Origin: Panicum virgatum
Lineage: Eukaryota; Streptophyta; Magnoliopsida; Poales; Poaceae
NCBI RefSeq assembly: GCF_016808335.1
Contig: NC_053149.1
Coordinates: 11,893,714 to 11,957,713, forward strand
DNA: 64,000 nucleotides
Reading direction: 5' to 3'
The notes beneath the pieces are model-generated. The model did not search any database, was not told the origin of the DNA, and worked only from the letters and a program-made list of their open reading frames with translations. Positions within the stretch are counted from its first letter, which is position 1. Every line of letters begins with the position of its first letter. A program made the position numbers and the translations under genes. Shown here one piece after another: positions 8,595-19,038 of this stretch.

Positions 8595-10110
8595 TCCTGA
8601 GATTAGCTATGGGAATCCTTACTGATTGGAGATGTGCGGGAATTTTGTACCTGGTGAGGTTGTTCTTGCTGTTGTATTTTAGGCCTCCATTTGGTTAGTG
8701 AGGCTGGGCTCTTTTGGCAACTATGCTAGACTTCACAGTTTTGTTATGTAACATCCGATTCATAGGCCATGGCCATGCAATTCTAGAAATGATATTCTTG
8801 TTATGTAACATCCATTCATATGCCATGGCCATGCAATTCTAGAAATGATATTTACATTTTTAATGTTACTTGACATGCTCTCAATTTGTGTCATAGTGTG
8901 TTATGAGAATTGTTGATGGTATCTAAAGAAAAAAGGATATGAAAATTCTAGATAAAATCTAACATTTTATGATAATGTGCACACTGAAACAGTTTTTATT
9001 GGCTGCTAATTTCATATTTTGAAGCTGGAAGAATTATGTAGCTTTGTTTGAATTAAATTGGCTCTCTTTCACTTCTCCATTTTGTGTTATGAATATAATT
9101 TCTGAGAGTTTTATTAGGAGCCTTGGGGAAACTCTGATCCATTCTTCCCATAGCTACATAATTTTCGTGTGTGTGTTTTCCTTACAATGTCATGCTGACA
9201 GTTCTTGTGTCTCAAATGATTTATTTTTCCATGATGAACAGATGTTTAGGTTATAAAATAAAGATTGTTTCACATGTTTGTCAACTTTAGATTTTCATAT
9301 TTTGTAATGGTGTTTGCTTGGTCTATTTGCAGTAGTGTATACCAAGATTGTTGCTTATGTTCTTAATTGGATTATAGATCATGGATATTTTAGTGTTTAC
9401 TTGAAAATTACTTTTTGCTTCTCATTGCTGAAACTTGCATTCATTAAACATTGAGGATTTTGCATTGGCTATTCTGCATTTGTTTGATCTTATTTGTGTC
9501 AAAATGGAATGTCTGTGCAGCCTCCTTTTTTCCATTTGTGTCATTGGCATAAGCTACTGCGGCCATATATATAAGACTATCCAGATTGAGTCATAGCTCT
9601 CTTCCTTCTTTTTTTTTTGATACTGGCCTTTTTTCCTTATTTAACATATGCAATCTGTGCTCATTGTTACCGTTTTAACAGGAAATGTACAATGGACAGA
9701 GTTTGATTGAACAGACTCTTTTGCAGATAGTTAGGAGTTTTCTGTTCGTGCAGTTTTCTTCTTTTCTTACTTTACAGGGTATAGTCTATACTGTTACTAC
9801 TGTTTTGAGATAATCACTGTGATTCAGCATAGTTAAGTTTTTTTGCAGATGAAAATCAGGTGTGCAGAAGAATCATTGGCATGTCAATGAATACCTGTTG
9901 CGATACTAATGATCAATTAAATTTTGGGTGGGGGTTGTTGAAACTTATAAATCATTTCTTTCTGAAGGATTCTTTTGGAGTATGAAAATGGTTACTTTGA
10001 TCATGTGGCAGCAAACTTTTTGTCCTCTCCTAACCTGAGACTACAGCCAAAGAGCTCCTGCACTACAGCATACATAATGTGGTCAGGCACTCAGAACTCA
10101 GAGGTCGAAT
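8595..10110. other. 3' UTR and long gene-free spacer
   Basis: T-rich sequence with only short spurious frames. It contains the tandem duplication at 8741-8853. No conserved exon was recognised, although some of it may be transcribed leader of the IRL pseudogene that follows. Confidence 0.5.
8741..8853. repeat. 57-bp tandem duplication
   Basis: Two head-to-tail copies (8741-8797 and about 8798-8853) share TTGTTATGTAACATCC and CCATGGCCATGCAATTCTAG. They differ by a one-base indel and a substitution. The duplication lies about 150 bases after the stop codon, so it is probably in or just past the 3' UTR. Confidence 0.9.
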
Positions 10111-11470
10111 ATGGTAACAGCAGAGGATAAGGACATGGAGAGGAGCAGGGTCCTCGTCATTGGTGGCACGGGCCACATTGGCAAGCATATCGTTGCTGCA
10201 AGTCTCTGCCTCGGCCACCCAACTGCTATCCTCTTCAAGGAATTTGCACCATCTAACCAAGTTAAGGTGCAGCTCCTCAACGGTTGGCTTAATTCCGGTG
10301 CTTGTCTCCTCAAGGTACCAATAATCATCAATTATCATCATCTCCAGTGGGCTAGTATTAGATATGATTTGCCCTGATTTGCTGAACGTTAGTGATTTCA
10401 ATTTCTCTTGGTAGAGGACAGAACTGTCAAGTACTTTTTTGTTTTAGAAAAAAAATCTTAACTACTCTGAATAATCTAAAGCTCTGATGTGGTGTGCTGT
10501 CCAATATGCCAATTTCAGTATCTTTTCTAATTGTCAACTGGGAAATGGAAATGTAAGCAGAAGAACTCCTTCAATGGATTCTAATAAACCAGATGCATCC
10601 TATACATTATTAGGGCATTATGAGTTGCCCAAGTCACTAGTATCATTAGGACGTTTCAACATCATGCTCATTTTGCGAGTCATACCACATGTTTATGCTA
10701 GGGAGATCTGTTTGACACGACTGCCTGTTAAAGGCCATCAAGTGTGCAGATTTTGTCAACTTGGCAGTGGGGCTGTGTCAGGTTGCCTAGCAAACCAGGA
10801 TCATTGCTGCAATCAAGGAGGCAGGCAATGTCAAGGTCAGTTTTAAACTTCTAGTGAAGTTTGTTCCTTATTTGTGTTTTATGGATCTCTGCAAATCGCT
10901 GACTTTGTTTTACAGAGGTTTGTGCCATCTGAGTTCAGCTCAAATGTGGACTGGCTCCACACGGTGGATCCAGCGGCGTCACTGTACACTGTGAAAGCCA
11001 ACCTCCGGTAGTTAATTGAGGCGGAGGAGATACCACACACCAGTGTCAGCTTCAACAGCTTCGCAGAGACCAAGTCCCAAGCATCGATGATGTCACGGCC
11101 ATCGGTACTGGCCCTCCGGCCAGCAAGATCACCATCCTAGGAGATGGCCATGCCAAAGGTAACTAAGAACTGCTGAGGCATGTATTAACATATCCTGTTT
11201 TCCAATACAATGAATCAGCTATGTCATTGCTGACTGGATTGTTGATGCACACATCCTGATGCAGCTGTGTTTGTGGTGGAAGATGGCATCGCCGCCTATA
11301 CAATGAGGGCGGTTGATGATGAGAGGACCCTGAACAAGATACTGTACATGAGGCCGCCCATGAACGTGGTGTCCCACAACGAGCTCATTTCGGTGTGGGA
11401 GAAGAAGGCAGGCAGGACTTGCAGAGGTGCACCTCCCAGAGGAGGAAATTCTGAAGTGGATCAAAGGTGC
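10111..11470 (+). pseudogene. Isoflavone-reductase-like pseudogene (IRL copy 1)
   Basis: Exon 1 begins around 10111-10135 and encodes VLVIGGTGHIGKHIVAASL, the NADPH-binding Rossmann motif, then HPTAIL. A later piece at about 10730-10836 carries the AIKEAGNVK end of the first coding block with an in-frame TAG. A GT intron follows, and an exon at 10915 starts RFVPSEFSSNVDW but has another TAG after VKANLR. The last piece, from 11266, encodes AVFVVEDGIAAYT and VVSHNELISVWEKKAGRT, then loses frame twice in the segment before ILKWIK. The final exon is not found. At least two stops and two frameshifts make it non-functional. It is more diverged than the other IRL copies here, so it is probably the oldest. 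Confidence 0.8.
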
Positions 11471-12446
11471 TTACTGCTCATATCATTCTGAAGTAGTTTG
11501 AAATTCAATCCTCCCATGATGCTCGACTCTTCATGTAAAGGAGGAAGTTGCTCATACTCCTCCTTTGATGCCCTTATCGTTTCTTTCAAAGAATTACCTT
11601 CATGGAGTCAACACCCAAAAAATTAGAATGAGTAAGATTCGATCTATCTTCAAAACATCCAAGACATTCATGCTGATTAGGTTCAGCTTCCTTGATGGTC
11701 ATTTTGCCCTCATCAGCACTGGACAATGTAGATCATTAAGTAAACAAATTAGGTCATTTTAAGATAAGATTAAAATAAGAAACATTAGAAGTAAACAAAG
11801 AACAGTAGGGAAACCTGAAAGCAAATTGCTGTAGATACTAGATATATGAATGCAAAATTTTCAATTACTCTTCAGGATTCTTGTTAAGTTCCTCTGGCTT
11901 TTCACCATAATTCGTGAATGCAAAATACCAACAAGTTATCATTGTTCCAGCCAAAAATTAGCAGCCGACAAGAGATACTAAATACAAACAAAATGTGATC
12001 AGCCAGCTGAGACAACCAAAACGTTTCCGTGTACACCTTCAGAGGAAAGACCGGTCGACAAGCATCCGAAACCCGATGCTGTGAGTAGGAGCGTTGGATC
12101 CCCGGATATGGGTACGTGAAGGAGAAGTGCGCGTGGTGGTTACTGAGTTGGATGGGGTGGCGGGAGACGGCATCGGCGAGCTCGTGGGTGGAGTCGGCAT
12201 GGTCGAGCACCGACAAGAGGGAGGCGCACAGGGATGAGATGGACCGCGCCATCCCCCCTCGTATCGCGTTTGTGGCGGCGGCGAAGGAATGGGCTCGCCA
12301 GAGACGGGTTCAAATTTGGGGAACGGGGATTTGCTTTGCTTCGTTCAAAAATTTCGGCAAGGGGCACGACAAAACCACAGTTTCTACATCAAATTGGGTT
12401 GAGGTGCCACTTATGTTTTCTGGGCTGAACGATGAGGCCTATTACG
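11471..12446. other. Spacer with a possible orphan first exon on the minus strand
   Basis: Mostly AT-rich non-coding sequence. On the minus strand, 12252 down to about 12140 reads MARSISSLCASLLSVLDH then a short segment ending HPIQL, in good start context (ggggggATGG) and followed by a possible GT donor. Upstream is a GC-rich leader-like stretch. I cannot name the protein and find no second exon. It may be a stranded exon or a chance frame. Confidence 0.25.
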
Positions 12447-12454
12447 GTTCTTGA

Positions 12455-13222
12455 TAGGGGTGGGCATTCGGGTAATTCGGGAGAACCGGGTCGGGTAATT
12501 CAAAATTCGGGTAATGAAAACTGCTACCCGAAATTTACCCGAAAAAATGAATACCCGAAAATTCGGGTACTCGAAAATTCGGGTTTGGGTATTAGGTAAT
12601 CCCAATTACCCGATATACATTGCCAGCAGTGTCTTACCCTAGTCACTGCGATGGATGTCGACCGGCGAGGGCGCGGTTGCCGAGTGCCGATGAGGGGCGC
12701 TGGGCGGCGCAGGCGGCCAGGGATGGCGACGCGAGCGCGACGGCCGACGAGGGGTGCAGGTGCGGCGGGTGGTCTGGGCTTGCGACGCGGGCGTGGAGGC
12801 CGACGAGGGGCTCAGGGGCGGCAGGGGTCTCAGGGGCGGCAGGGGCTTAGGGGCGGCGGCTTGCAAGGGCAAGCGGTCGGGTGATGGGCAGCAGCTGTTG
12901 TTGGTGGTCACGGGCATGGTGGCGGCTGGGAATTGAATTGGGATCTCGGGGTCGGGGAGGGAGATGCCGATGGGGCTGCTGGAGTCAGGCGGATGAGGAT
13001 GAATGAATGCTGGGCTAGCGTCAGAATATTTGTGGGCTGCTAGGATGGGCCTGTCCACTTCTATTCATCTTGGGCCTTATAGAATTTCAAGTATTTCAGG
13101 TAATTCGGGTACCGGAGGTGTATACCCGAATTACCCGAAATAAATTTGGGTTTTTCAAAGTTGTACCCGAAATAGGGATTGGGTATTTCGGGTTCGGGTT
13201 CGGGAAATTGTGCCCAGGGCTA
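12455..13222. mobile_element. Non-autonomous hAT element
   Basis: The element is 768 bp, flanked by perfect 8-bp duplications GTTCTTGA (12447-12454 and 13223-13230). Its ends are TAGGGGTGGGCA and TGCCCAGGGCTA. Subterminal regions are packed with CGGGTAATTCGGG-type repeats in opposite orientations on the two sides. The 450-bp centre is GC-rich, with imperfect repeats of GGGGCGGCAGG, unlike the ends, and may be captured DNA. No transposase is present. Confidence 0.85.
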
Positions 13223-13230
13223 GTTCTTGA

Positions 13231-14877
13231 TGTACTGACAAAACTATAGTCCTGTTCTCTTTTTCTCTCTCAAAAAAGAAAAAAAATACAAACTATCAGC
13301 TTAGAAAGCCCATCGACGTGGAATCTAGTGATATGTATGCACATCATGGCTATACATCGCTCCTGCGACGAACGTGCGAGCCATCACCTGAAGGGTAGTG
13401 AATTCGGCCCAAACGGCCCAGAGCTTCTTCCTCAAGCTGCGGTGCTCTACGGCTTCCTCGCCGTGGTTAGGGTTGGAGGCTTCGGGGTTAGGTTTTGGGG
13501 GCTTCGGGGTCAGGTTGTTCCTAGTGTTGTTCTTAGGATTTAGAGGGAGGGCCCTTGGGTGGTGACGGGCTGGCGGTGGCAATGGGTTGTGGGCGGGGTG
13601 GTGGCAATGCCGTCGGTCACGAGTGGCGGAGGACATCCGGTGGGCGGGGTAGGCGGCGGGGAAGTGTGGCAAGCTTCGCCGGTGGTGGAGCTGGTGGCGG
13701 AGATGGCAGCGAAGTTGGTGGCAACAGATATGGCGGCGGGAGCCGCTGGAGATGAGGAGGGCGGCAACACAAGGGTGGAGGAGGGTGCGGGGACGGTGGA
13801 GTGCTTGCTAGGATGGGGGCAGAGGTTGGCCGCTGATCTGATAGCGGGAGCCACCGGAGACGAGAACGGTAGACGGCGTGGGAGCGAGGAAGGGGAAGAG
13901 GAGTTCGTGGGCCATCTCCAGGTCGGTGATGTCTAGCTGCACCCATGTATGCATGCAAAACGTGAATCGATGGTTTTGGCATGCACCTTTATTAAATTAA
14001 TTTTAAAAAGTAAAAGTAGAAAAAGGAAAGTGTCCCATATACACATGCACAAATTAAGGGGTTGTTGTTGGGTTGCCGCCTGCCTGGCGGCCTCGCTCAG
14101 TGATAGGCAAACCAAACCGCCCACGGTTTCCATTACTGATGCATGGATAAACTTTCAGCGTGTTTACATTTATGTTCACTTAGTTTAACTGTGATACATG
14201 CTCGGTTTTATGTGATGATCAGCACAGCTTAAAAAATCATCCAATAGATAGATACACAAATTGTTTACATCTACAACAACCAACAACAGATACAGAGTAA
14301 ACTTTGTAGGGTAGCGCACTGCACACATTCTCTTTATGTGTAATGTTGATCGAGTGATGAACACGACATTCTGGAATGATTGCTTACTGCATCATTATAA
14401 CTCGTAACTGGCCTTATTCCAGATGGATGCCACCAGCGCCTATAGGGTCAACATGAAACTTGCGACAGACTGTCTACTTTTGCATCAAAAGGGCCTTCAG
14501 CCCCAGAACACATGTTGAAGCACGCGCATATTGATAAGTGGACGACCGCTGGTCATGCGCTACAGCTCTACATCCATGCAAACCTATGGTTGGAGGCACT
14601 ATGCATGGGCAACACATATCCCCCTGGAATTGCAAACCGAGGCAGAAAAACCGGAGGAGGATCACAATAGGCACGCTGCCAGAGAGCTTCGAGATGCCAG
14701 GTTACCTGTCATCAGCAGCCACAGCGCGGTGCAAAAGTGGCTGTGGTACGCGAGGACAAGCCATGCACAGATGGAAAGAATGAAACTCCAATGGCTAGTG
14801 GAAACGGACATCACCAGAAAAGCAGGGAGCGGCGAGAGGCTTCTCCTAGATGTGGCTTCGTTACACACGTCTCCTGC
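13231..14877. other. Spacer with a GC-rich island, no gene recognised
   Basis: Bases 13380-13930 are GC-rich, full of GGTGGCGG-type repeats, with open frames in several phases and no recognisable domain. It could be a decayed gene or captured fragment. Bases 13940-14870 are AT-richer and probably contain the distal NAC promoter. Confidence 0.4.
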
Positions 14878-14886
14878 CTATTTAAG
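14878..14886 (+). promoter_or_regulatory. TATA-like box of the NAC gene
   Basis: CTATTTAAG lies 211 bases before the NAC start codon, predicting transcription from about 14910 and a leader near 185 bases. Confidence 0.45.
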
Positions 14887-15096
14887 CCGTTGCAGTATCC
14901 GACTAATTGCACCGTAATAACTCGGCTTGCATCCATCTTGGTGCTCACTCCGATTTGAGATTGGCGGATCAAGAAGTATCTGCACATGTATGGCTCACTA
15001 CTCTTTTTTTTCCAGTACTCTAGAGATTTGTTTTGGCTTAGTATAGTTGTTTGCTTAGCTTATTGGTGATTGTGGTCATTTAAGAAACAAGGAGCC

Positions 15097-16383
15097 ATGG
15101 GAGATCAGCACCAGCAACAAGAGCCACAGGTGATGCATGTCGGCGGCGGCGGCCTTGAGATGCCTCCAGGGTTCCGCTTCAACCCTAGTGATGAGGAGAT
15201 CATCACCTTCTACCTCACACCCAAAGTGCAGCAAAGGAGCTTCACCTGCGCTGCCATGGGGGAGGTTGACCTTAATAGGACAGAGCCATGGGAACTGCCT
15301 GGTACGTATACCCACATGTGTACTTCTTATTTAGCCCATGAATGCAAGGTTGTGAGTTGCATATTGAGTCCTTGAATCACATGGTGCAGGCAAGGCGAAT
15401 ATAGGAGAGGAGTGGTACTTCTGCCAGAGGGACCATAAGTACCAAAAGGGGTTGAGGATGAATCGGGCAACAAAGGACGGCTACTGGAAGGCTACAGGCA
15501 AGGATAAGGAGATCTACAGGGCCACAACAGGAGTAGTATTGCCAGAGCTCATTGGTATGAAGAAGACGCTCGTCTTCTACACAGGAAGGGCTCCTAGGGG
15601 CAAAAAGACAAGCTGGATCATGAACGAGTATAGGCTCGAAGGCGATGATAGGCTCCCCTACCCTGCAGCCAACTCAATCTCCACCGCCACCATGAAATCT
15701 TCTTCTGCTTCTAAGGTGGTAGTAGCACTAGCATACATGCATCAATACTACTTATTTGCTTACCCTAACCTCATTTCATTGTTGGTTTACATATGGAATT
15801 CGTGTAGGAAGAGTGGGTGGTCTGTCGTGTGTTCCACAAGATCGCAGGGATAAAGAAGGCACCTACCTCGCCACCCTACAACAATACCATGGACAATATT
15901 GGGATTGATGAGAGTAGCATCCACATGCCCCTGCCACTGGAATTTCCCATGCTACCAGAGTTCACCATGGATCAGAGTAGCACCCACATGCCCCTGTCAC
16001 CAGAATTTCCCATGCTACCAAACTTCACCATGGACCCAGCGGGGATTTACAACTCCACCACCGACCTAAGCTCTTTGTCGGTGGCGGATGTGATTCCTCC
16101 TAGTATTGCAGGCATGGGCATCGACACACCTCAGATGAACGGTGCCTTGCTTGGGAACTCAATGGTCATTGCGCCACAGATGCCCTTCCACCACCAGACT
16201 AACATAGGAACAGTAGATGCCAGCGGCTTCATGGCTGCACCGCAGGGCATGCCATCGTTGATGGTGTCACAGGACACGGGGATGAGTCTTGATCAAACCA
16301 ATGCCGTTGAGATATCATCCATGGTATCTATAGTCCCAGAATCAACGACCACCATGGATATGGATTTCTTATGGAGGTACTAA
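15097..16383 (+). CDS. NAC-domain transcription factor
   Basis: Three exons, 15097-15301, 15390-15715 and 15808-16383, all with GT-AG introns, give a 368-residue protein. All five NAC subdomains are in order: [18 protein letters not shown] (A), [12 protein letters not shown] (B), [13 protein letters not shown] to [21 protein letters not shown] sequence (C), [27 protein letters not shown] (D) and [11 protein letters not shown] at about 178-188 (E). The first intron splits the PWELPGKA motif, the usual place. NAC proteins are plant nuclear DNA-binding regulators of development, senescence and stress. The divergent C-terminus is the activation region and holds a 21-residue tandem duplication (15910-15972 and 15973-16035). 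A TTG-started extension from 15070 is not credible. The closest subgroup is probably NAM/CUC- or NAC092-like. Confidence 0.9.
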
Positions 16384-16676
16384 AGAGGTGAGCTGAGATG
16401 CAAAGAGAACATGTCACATATATGAATGTAACCAGGTGGCAAGAGAGCTTAAATGAATGAGTGGAAGGATATTTATAGCCTCAGCTCTCAAAACTAGTCA
16501 TTGAAAAAGGTCCGACAAATTTTACATGCCTGGGTGCTTTGGTGCCCTGAAATTTGCACCATCGAAGCTCCGTATCAGTGTAGTAACTGAAACTTTTAAC
16601 TAGCTGTATGAATTTTGTTCAGTGATAGTATTGCAGTGCACAGACCGGAGTTTCCTCTGGACTAAATAGCTCAACT
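16384..16676 (+). other. NAC 3' UTR and spacer
   Basis: AT-rich sequence after the NAC stop codon, with no gene. It ends at the LINE target-site duplication. Confidence 0.5.
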
Positions 16677-16930
16677 TTTTTTTTGAACGAATAAGCATGA
16701 GATTGTGCTTATTTCATTGATAAAGAAGAGGAGTTACAGAACCGGCTAACCAGGGAGTTACAAAAGAAGTTTATACACTTGAATTTACTGGTACGCTATT
16801 AAGGACGCTAGGTGAGTTGCCCCAGCTTGGGCCCAAGCTGCAGCCTCGTTTTTAATTTTTGCGAGGGAGAGTGCGCTTGACTCCTTATGTTGGAAAATTC
16901 TCATGTTCCTTTCATTCCGGATCTCCCAGA
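16677..16930 (-). mobile_element. 5'-truncated L1-type LINE
   Basis: The 254-bp insert is flanked by exact 14-bp duplications TAAATAGCTCAACT (16663-16676 and 16931-16944). It begins on the plus strand with a T run, so its poly(A) tail lies on the minus strand. The minus strand encodes WEIRNERNMRIFQHKE then AKIKNEAAAWAQAGATHL, the typical end of plant L1 ORF2 after the reverse transcriptase. Severe 5' truncation is normal for LINE insertion. Confidence 0.85.
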
Positions 16931-16944
16931 TAAATAGCTCAACT

Positions 16945-17374
16945 CTGAACTCTGAAAAAAAAACCCATAGACTAAGTTCCTAAGTCCATCCTCTGGACTA
17001 AATATTGTTAAACTCTGAACTTAACCATATACACTAAGTTCATAACCCCAGTGGAAGCATTTGGTGCCCACTAGAAACAACTTGAAATCAAACATCTCGA
17101 TAGTTTCTAGCTCTAGCGCTAGTGTCCGATCGCACAGGAGAGCATCCTGTGCACTGCACAACCAGGACCAACTGAAATCCTTGTGCATAGCACTAATACT
17201 CTGCAGTCCGATCCAGTGCTCATCGTCAAGCGGAAATGCTATTCCAAAAAATACTCCAAATTGGTCGATTTGAGTTTTGACTTTGATTCTTAGTCCTTAG
17301 CACTTTATGAGCCATCTAGCTCTAGAATTCACAAGCTTGTACCACACTTAAACCTAGGATCATCCTAGGTTAAG
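16945..17374. other. Spacer, no gene recognised
   Basis: AT-rich sequence with one short spurious frame (17061-17273). A GGATCATCCTAGG-like palindrome precedes the MITE that follows. Confidence 0.4.
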
Positions 17375-17376
17375 TA

Positions 17377-17520
17377 CTCCCTCCATCCGTTTCAATTGTA
17401 TGTCATTTTGACATACATAGTTTTTTTATATGTCTAGACATAGCGTATATCTAGGTGCATAATAAAAACTATGTATCTAAATTTGTCAAAACAGCATACA
17501 ATTTAGAATGGAGGGAGGAC
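17377..17520. mobile_element. Stowaway-like MITE
   Basis: Ends CTCCCTCCATCCG and AATGGAGGGAGGAC lie between TA dinucleotides (17375-17376 and 17521-17522). The body carries an internal inverted pair around TCTAGACATAGCG. The size and CTCCCTCC terminus fit Tc1/mariner-derived Stowaway elements; the right terminus is slightly imperfect. Confidence 0.8.
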
Positions 17521-17743
17521 TACTAGATTCATCCTTAAAAAAAGTAATTTTGCATTACACAAAATTTTCTATTTACACCAACAAATTTTTTTTTAAAAAA
17601 TGCTGTTTATATTTGTGATCGGGATGACTATAACAAAAAAATTTCACGAGGAAATAAAAATATATTGAAGGCGCGCGATGCAATGACTTGCTCCGTTGCC
17701 ATTTGATCTCACGAGTGGCCGCGAAGACGACCGCCGCCAGCTG

Positions 17744-17755
17744 TTTATATATAAC
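17744..17755 (+). promoter_or_regulatory. TATA box of IRL copy 2
   Basis: TTTATATATAAC lies about 70 bases before the ATG at 17817. It places transcription start near 17780 and rules out the upstream in-frame ATG at 17688, which lies before the box. Confidence 0.65.
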
Positions 17756-17816
17756 GCAAAGGCCGTTACACTACCTCGCAGCGCGGGCCGGCGATCAGTC
17801 CAAAGCATCGACCGAC

Positions 17817-18726
17817 ATGGCCGCTGAGGAAAAGAGCAGGATCTTGGTGGTCGGCGGCACGGGGTGCCTGGGCCGGCACGTCGTCGCGGAGAGTGCACGG
17901 CTGGGTCACCCCACCCTCGCGCTCGTCCGGGACACGGCTCCGTCCGACCCGGCCAAGGCCCATCTGCTCAAGAGCTTCCAGGACACCGGCGGCGTCACGC
18001 TCCTCAAGGGCAACCTGGATGACAACGGCAGCGTGGTGAGCGCCATCAGGCTTGCCGACGTGGTCTTCTCCACCGTCGGGGTGCGGCAGATCCCCTACCA
18101 GACCAAGCTCGTCGCCGCCATCAAGGAGGCCGGAAACGTCAAGGTACGACGACCGGCCTGCCGCTCCGTCGCGTCAGAAAATTCGGTAGATGCATCGTCG
18201 TCTTTCCTGTTCGTCTGGTCGATCGGATCATTTGTTTGCCGTGTACGTACACGCGCAGAGGTTCTTGCCGTCGGAGTTCGGCCTGGACGCCGACCGCTCG
18301 GAGGCCGTGGAGCCGACCAGGTCCATGATCACGGTGACCAAGGCGGCCATCCGCCGCGCCGTCGAGGCCGCGGGCGTCCCCTACACTCACGTGCTGGCGG
18401 GCTACTTCTTCTGCTACGGGCTGCCCGGCGTCGGGCAGGTGCTCGCCCAGGCGCCCCCCGTCGACACGGCCGTCATCCTCGGCGACGGCGTCGCCAGGGT
18501 GGTGTTCGTGGACGAGGCGAACATCGCGGCCTACACCGTGCTCGCCGCCGGCGACCCTCGCGCCGAGAACAAGACGCTGCACATCAGGCCGCCGGCCAAC
18601 ACGCTGTCGCACAACGAGCTGCTGGCGCTCTTGGAGGGGAAGACCGGCAGGGCGCTCGAGCGCGTGCACGTCCCCGAGGACGCTGTCCTCAAGCAGATCC
18701 ACTTGGCCGTTAATGAAAGTGTGTGA
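17817..18726 (+). CDS. Isoflavone-reductase-like protein lacking its last exon (IRL copy 2)
   Basis: Exon 1 is 17817-18143 and exon 2 is 18259-18726, joined across a GT-AG intron, giving 264 residues. GGTGCLG at residues 13-19 binds NADPH. Exon 2 starts with RFLPSEFGLDAD, and the catalytic-lysine region reads TVTKAAIRRAVEAAGVPYTH. Relatives here have about 310 residues because a third exon supplies the last 55. In this copy the exon 2 end, where its neighbour has CAAG followed by GTCAG, is replaced by CACTTGGCC and the frame stops after LAVNESV. No third exon lies in the 312 bases before the next gene. The missing C-terminus includes substrate-pocket helices, so activity is doubtful. Confidence 0.75.
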
Positions 18727-19038
18727 AGTTGACGTGCGTTTAGTTATGTGTTTCTGTCGTAAGCATCAACTAATGCTGACTGGAGATAGTACACACTACA
18801 TGCTGGCATGCTCCACTTGGCCGGAAAGATGCCAAGTTCAGTAGTTCATGGAACGCAATGGCATCCGAGTGCCCTCGGAAAACGACGAGTACAGAATACA
18901 GATAAGTTCAGGCTTCAATTAAAGAAAAAAAATCAGGCACGAGTAAATTTGGCATCACTCGTGACGCAGAGCAAGCACTGCCACAAGTGACCAGACTCAA
19001 TCCTGCTCACCTTCTCCCCGAGGATTTGAGGAGCCAGG
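18727..19038. other. Intergenic spacer between IRL copies 2 and 3
   Basis: The 312 bases contain no clear TATA box and no IRL third exon. It must hold the core promoter of copy 3 if that gene is transcribed independently. Confidence 0.5.

Noticed and set aside
9044..9256. 70-codon frame after the lysine-rich gene
   Set aside because: AT-rich sequence, no domain, no splice or promoter context.
12639..13058. 139-codon proline-rich minus-strand frame
   Set aside because: It lies wholly inside a hAT element and arises from GC-rich repeats.
17688..17816. Upstream in-frame ATG for IRL copy 2
   Set aside because: It precedes the TATA box, and the 43 added residues resemble nothing in the family.
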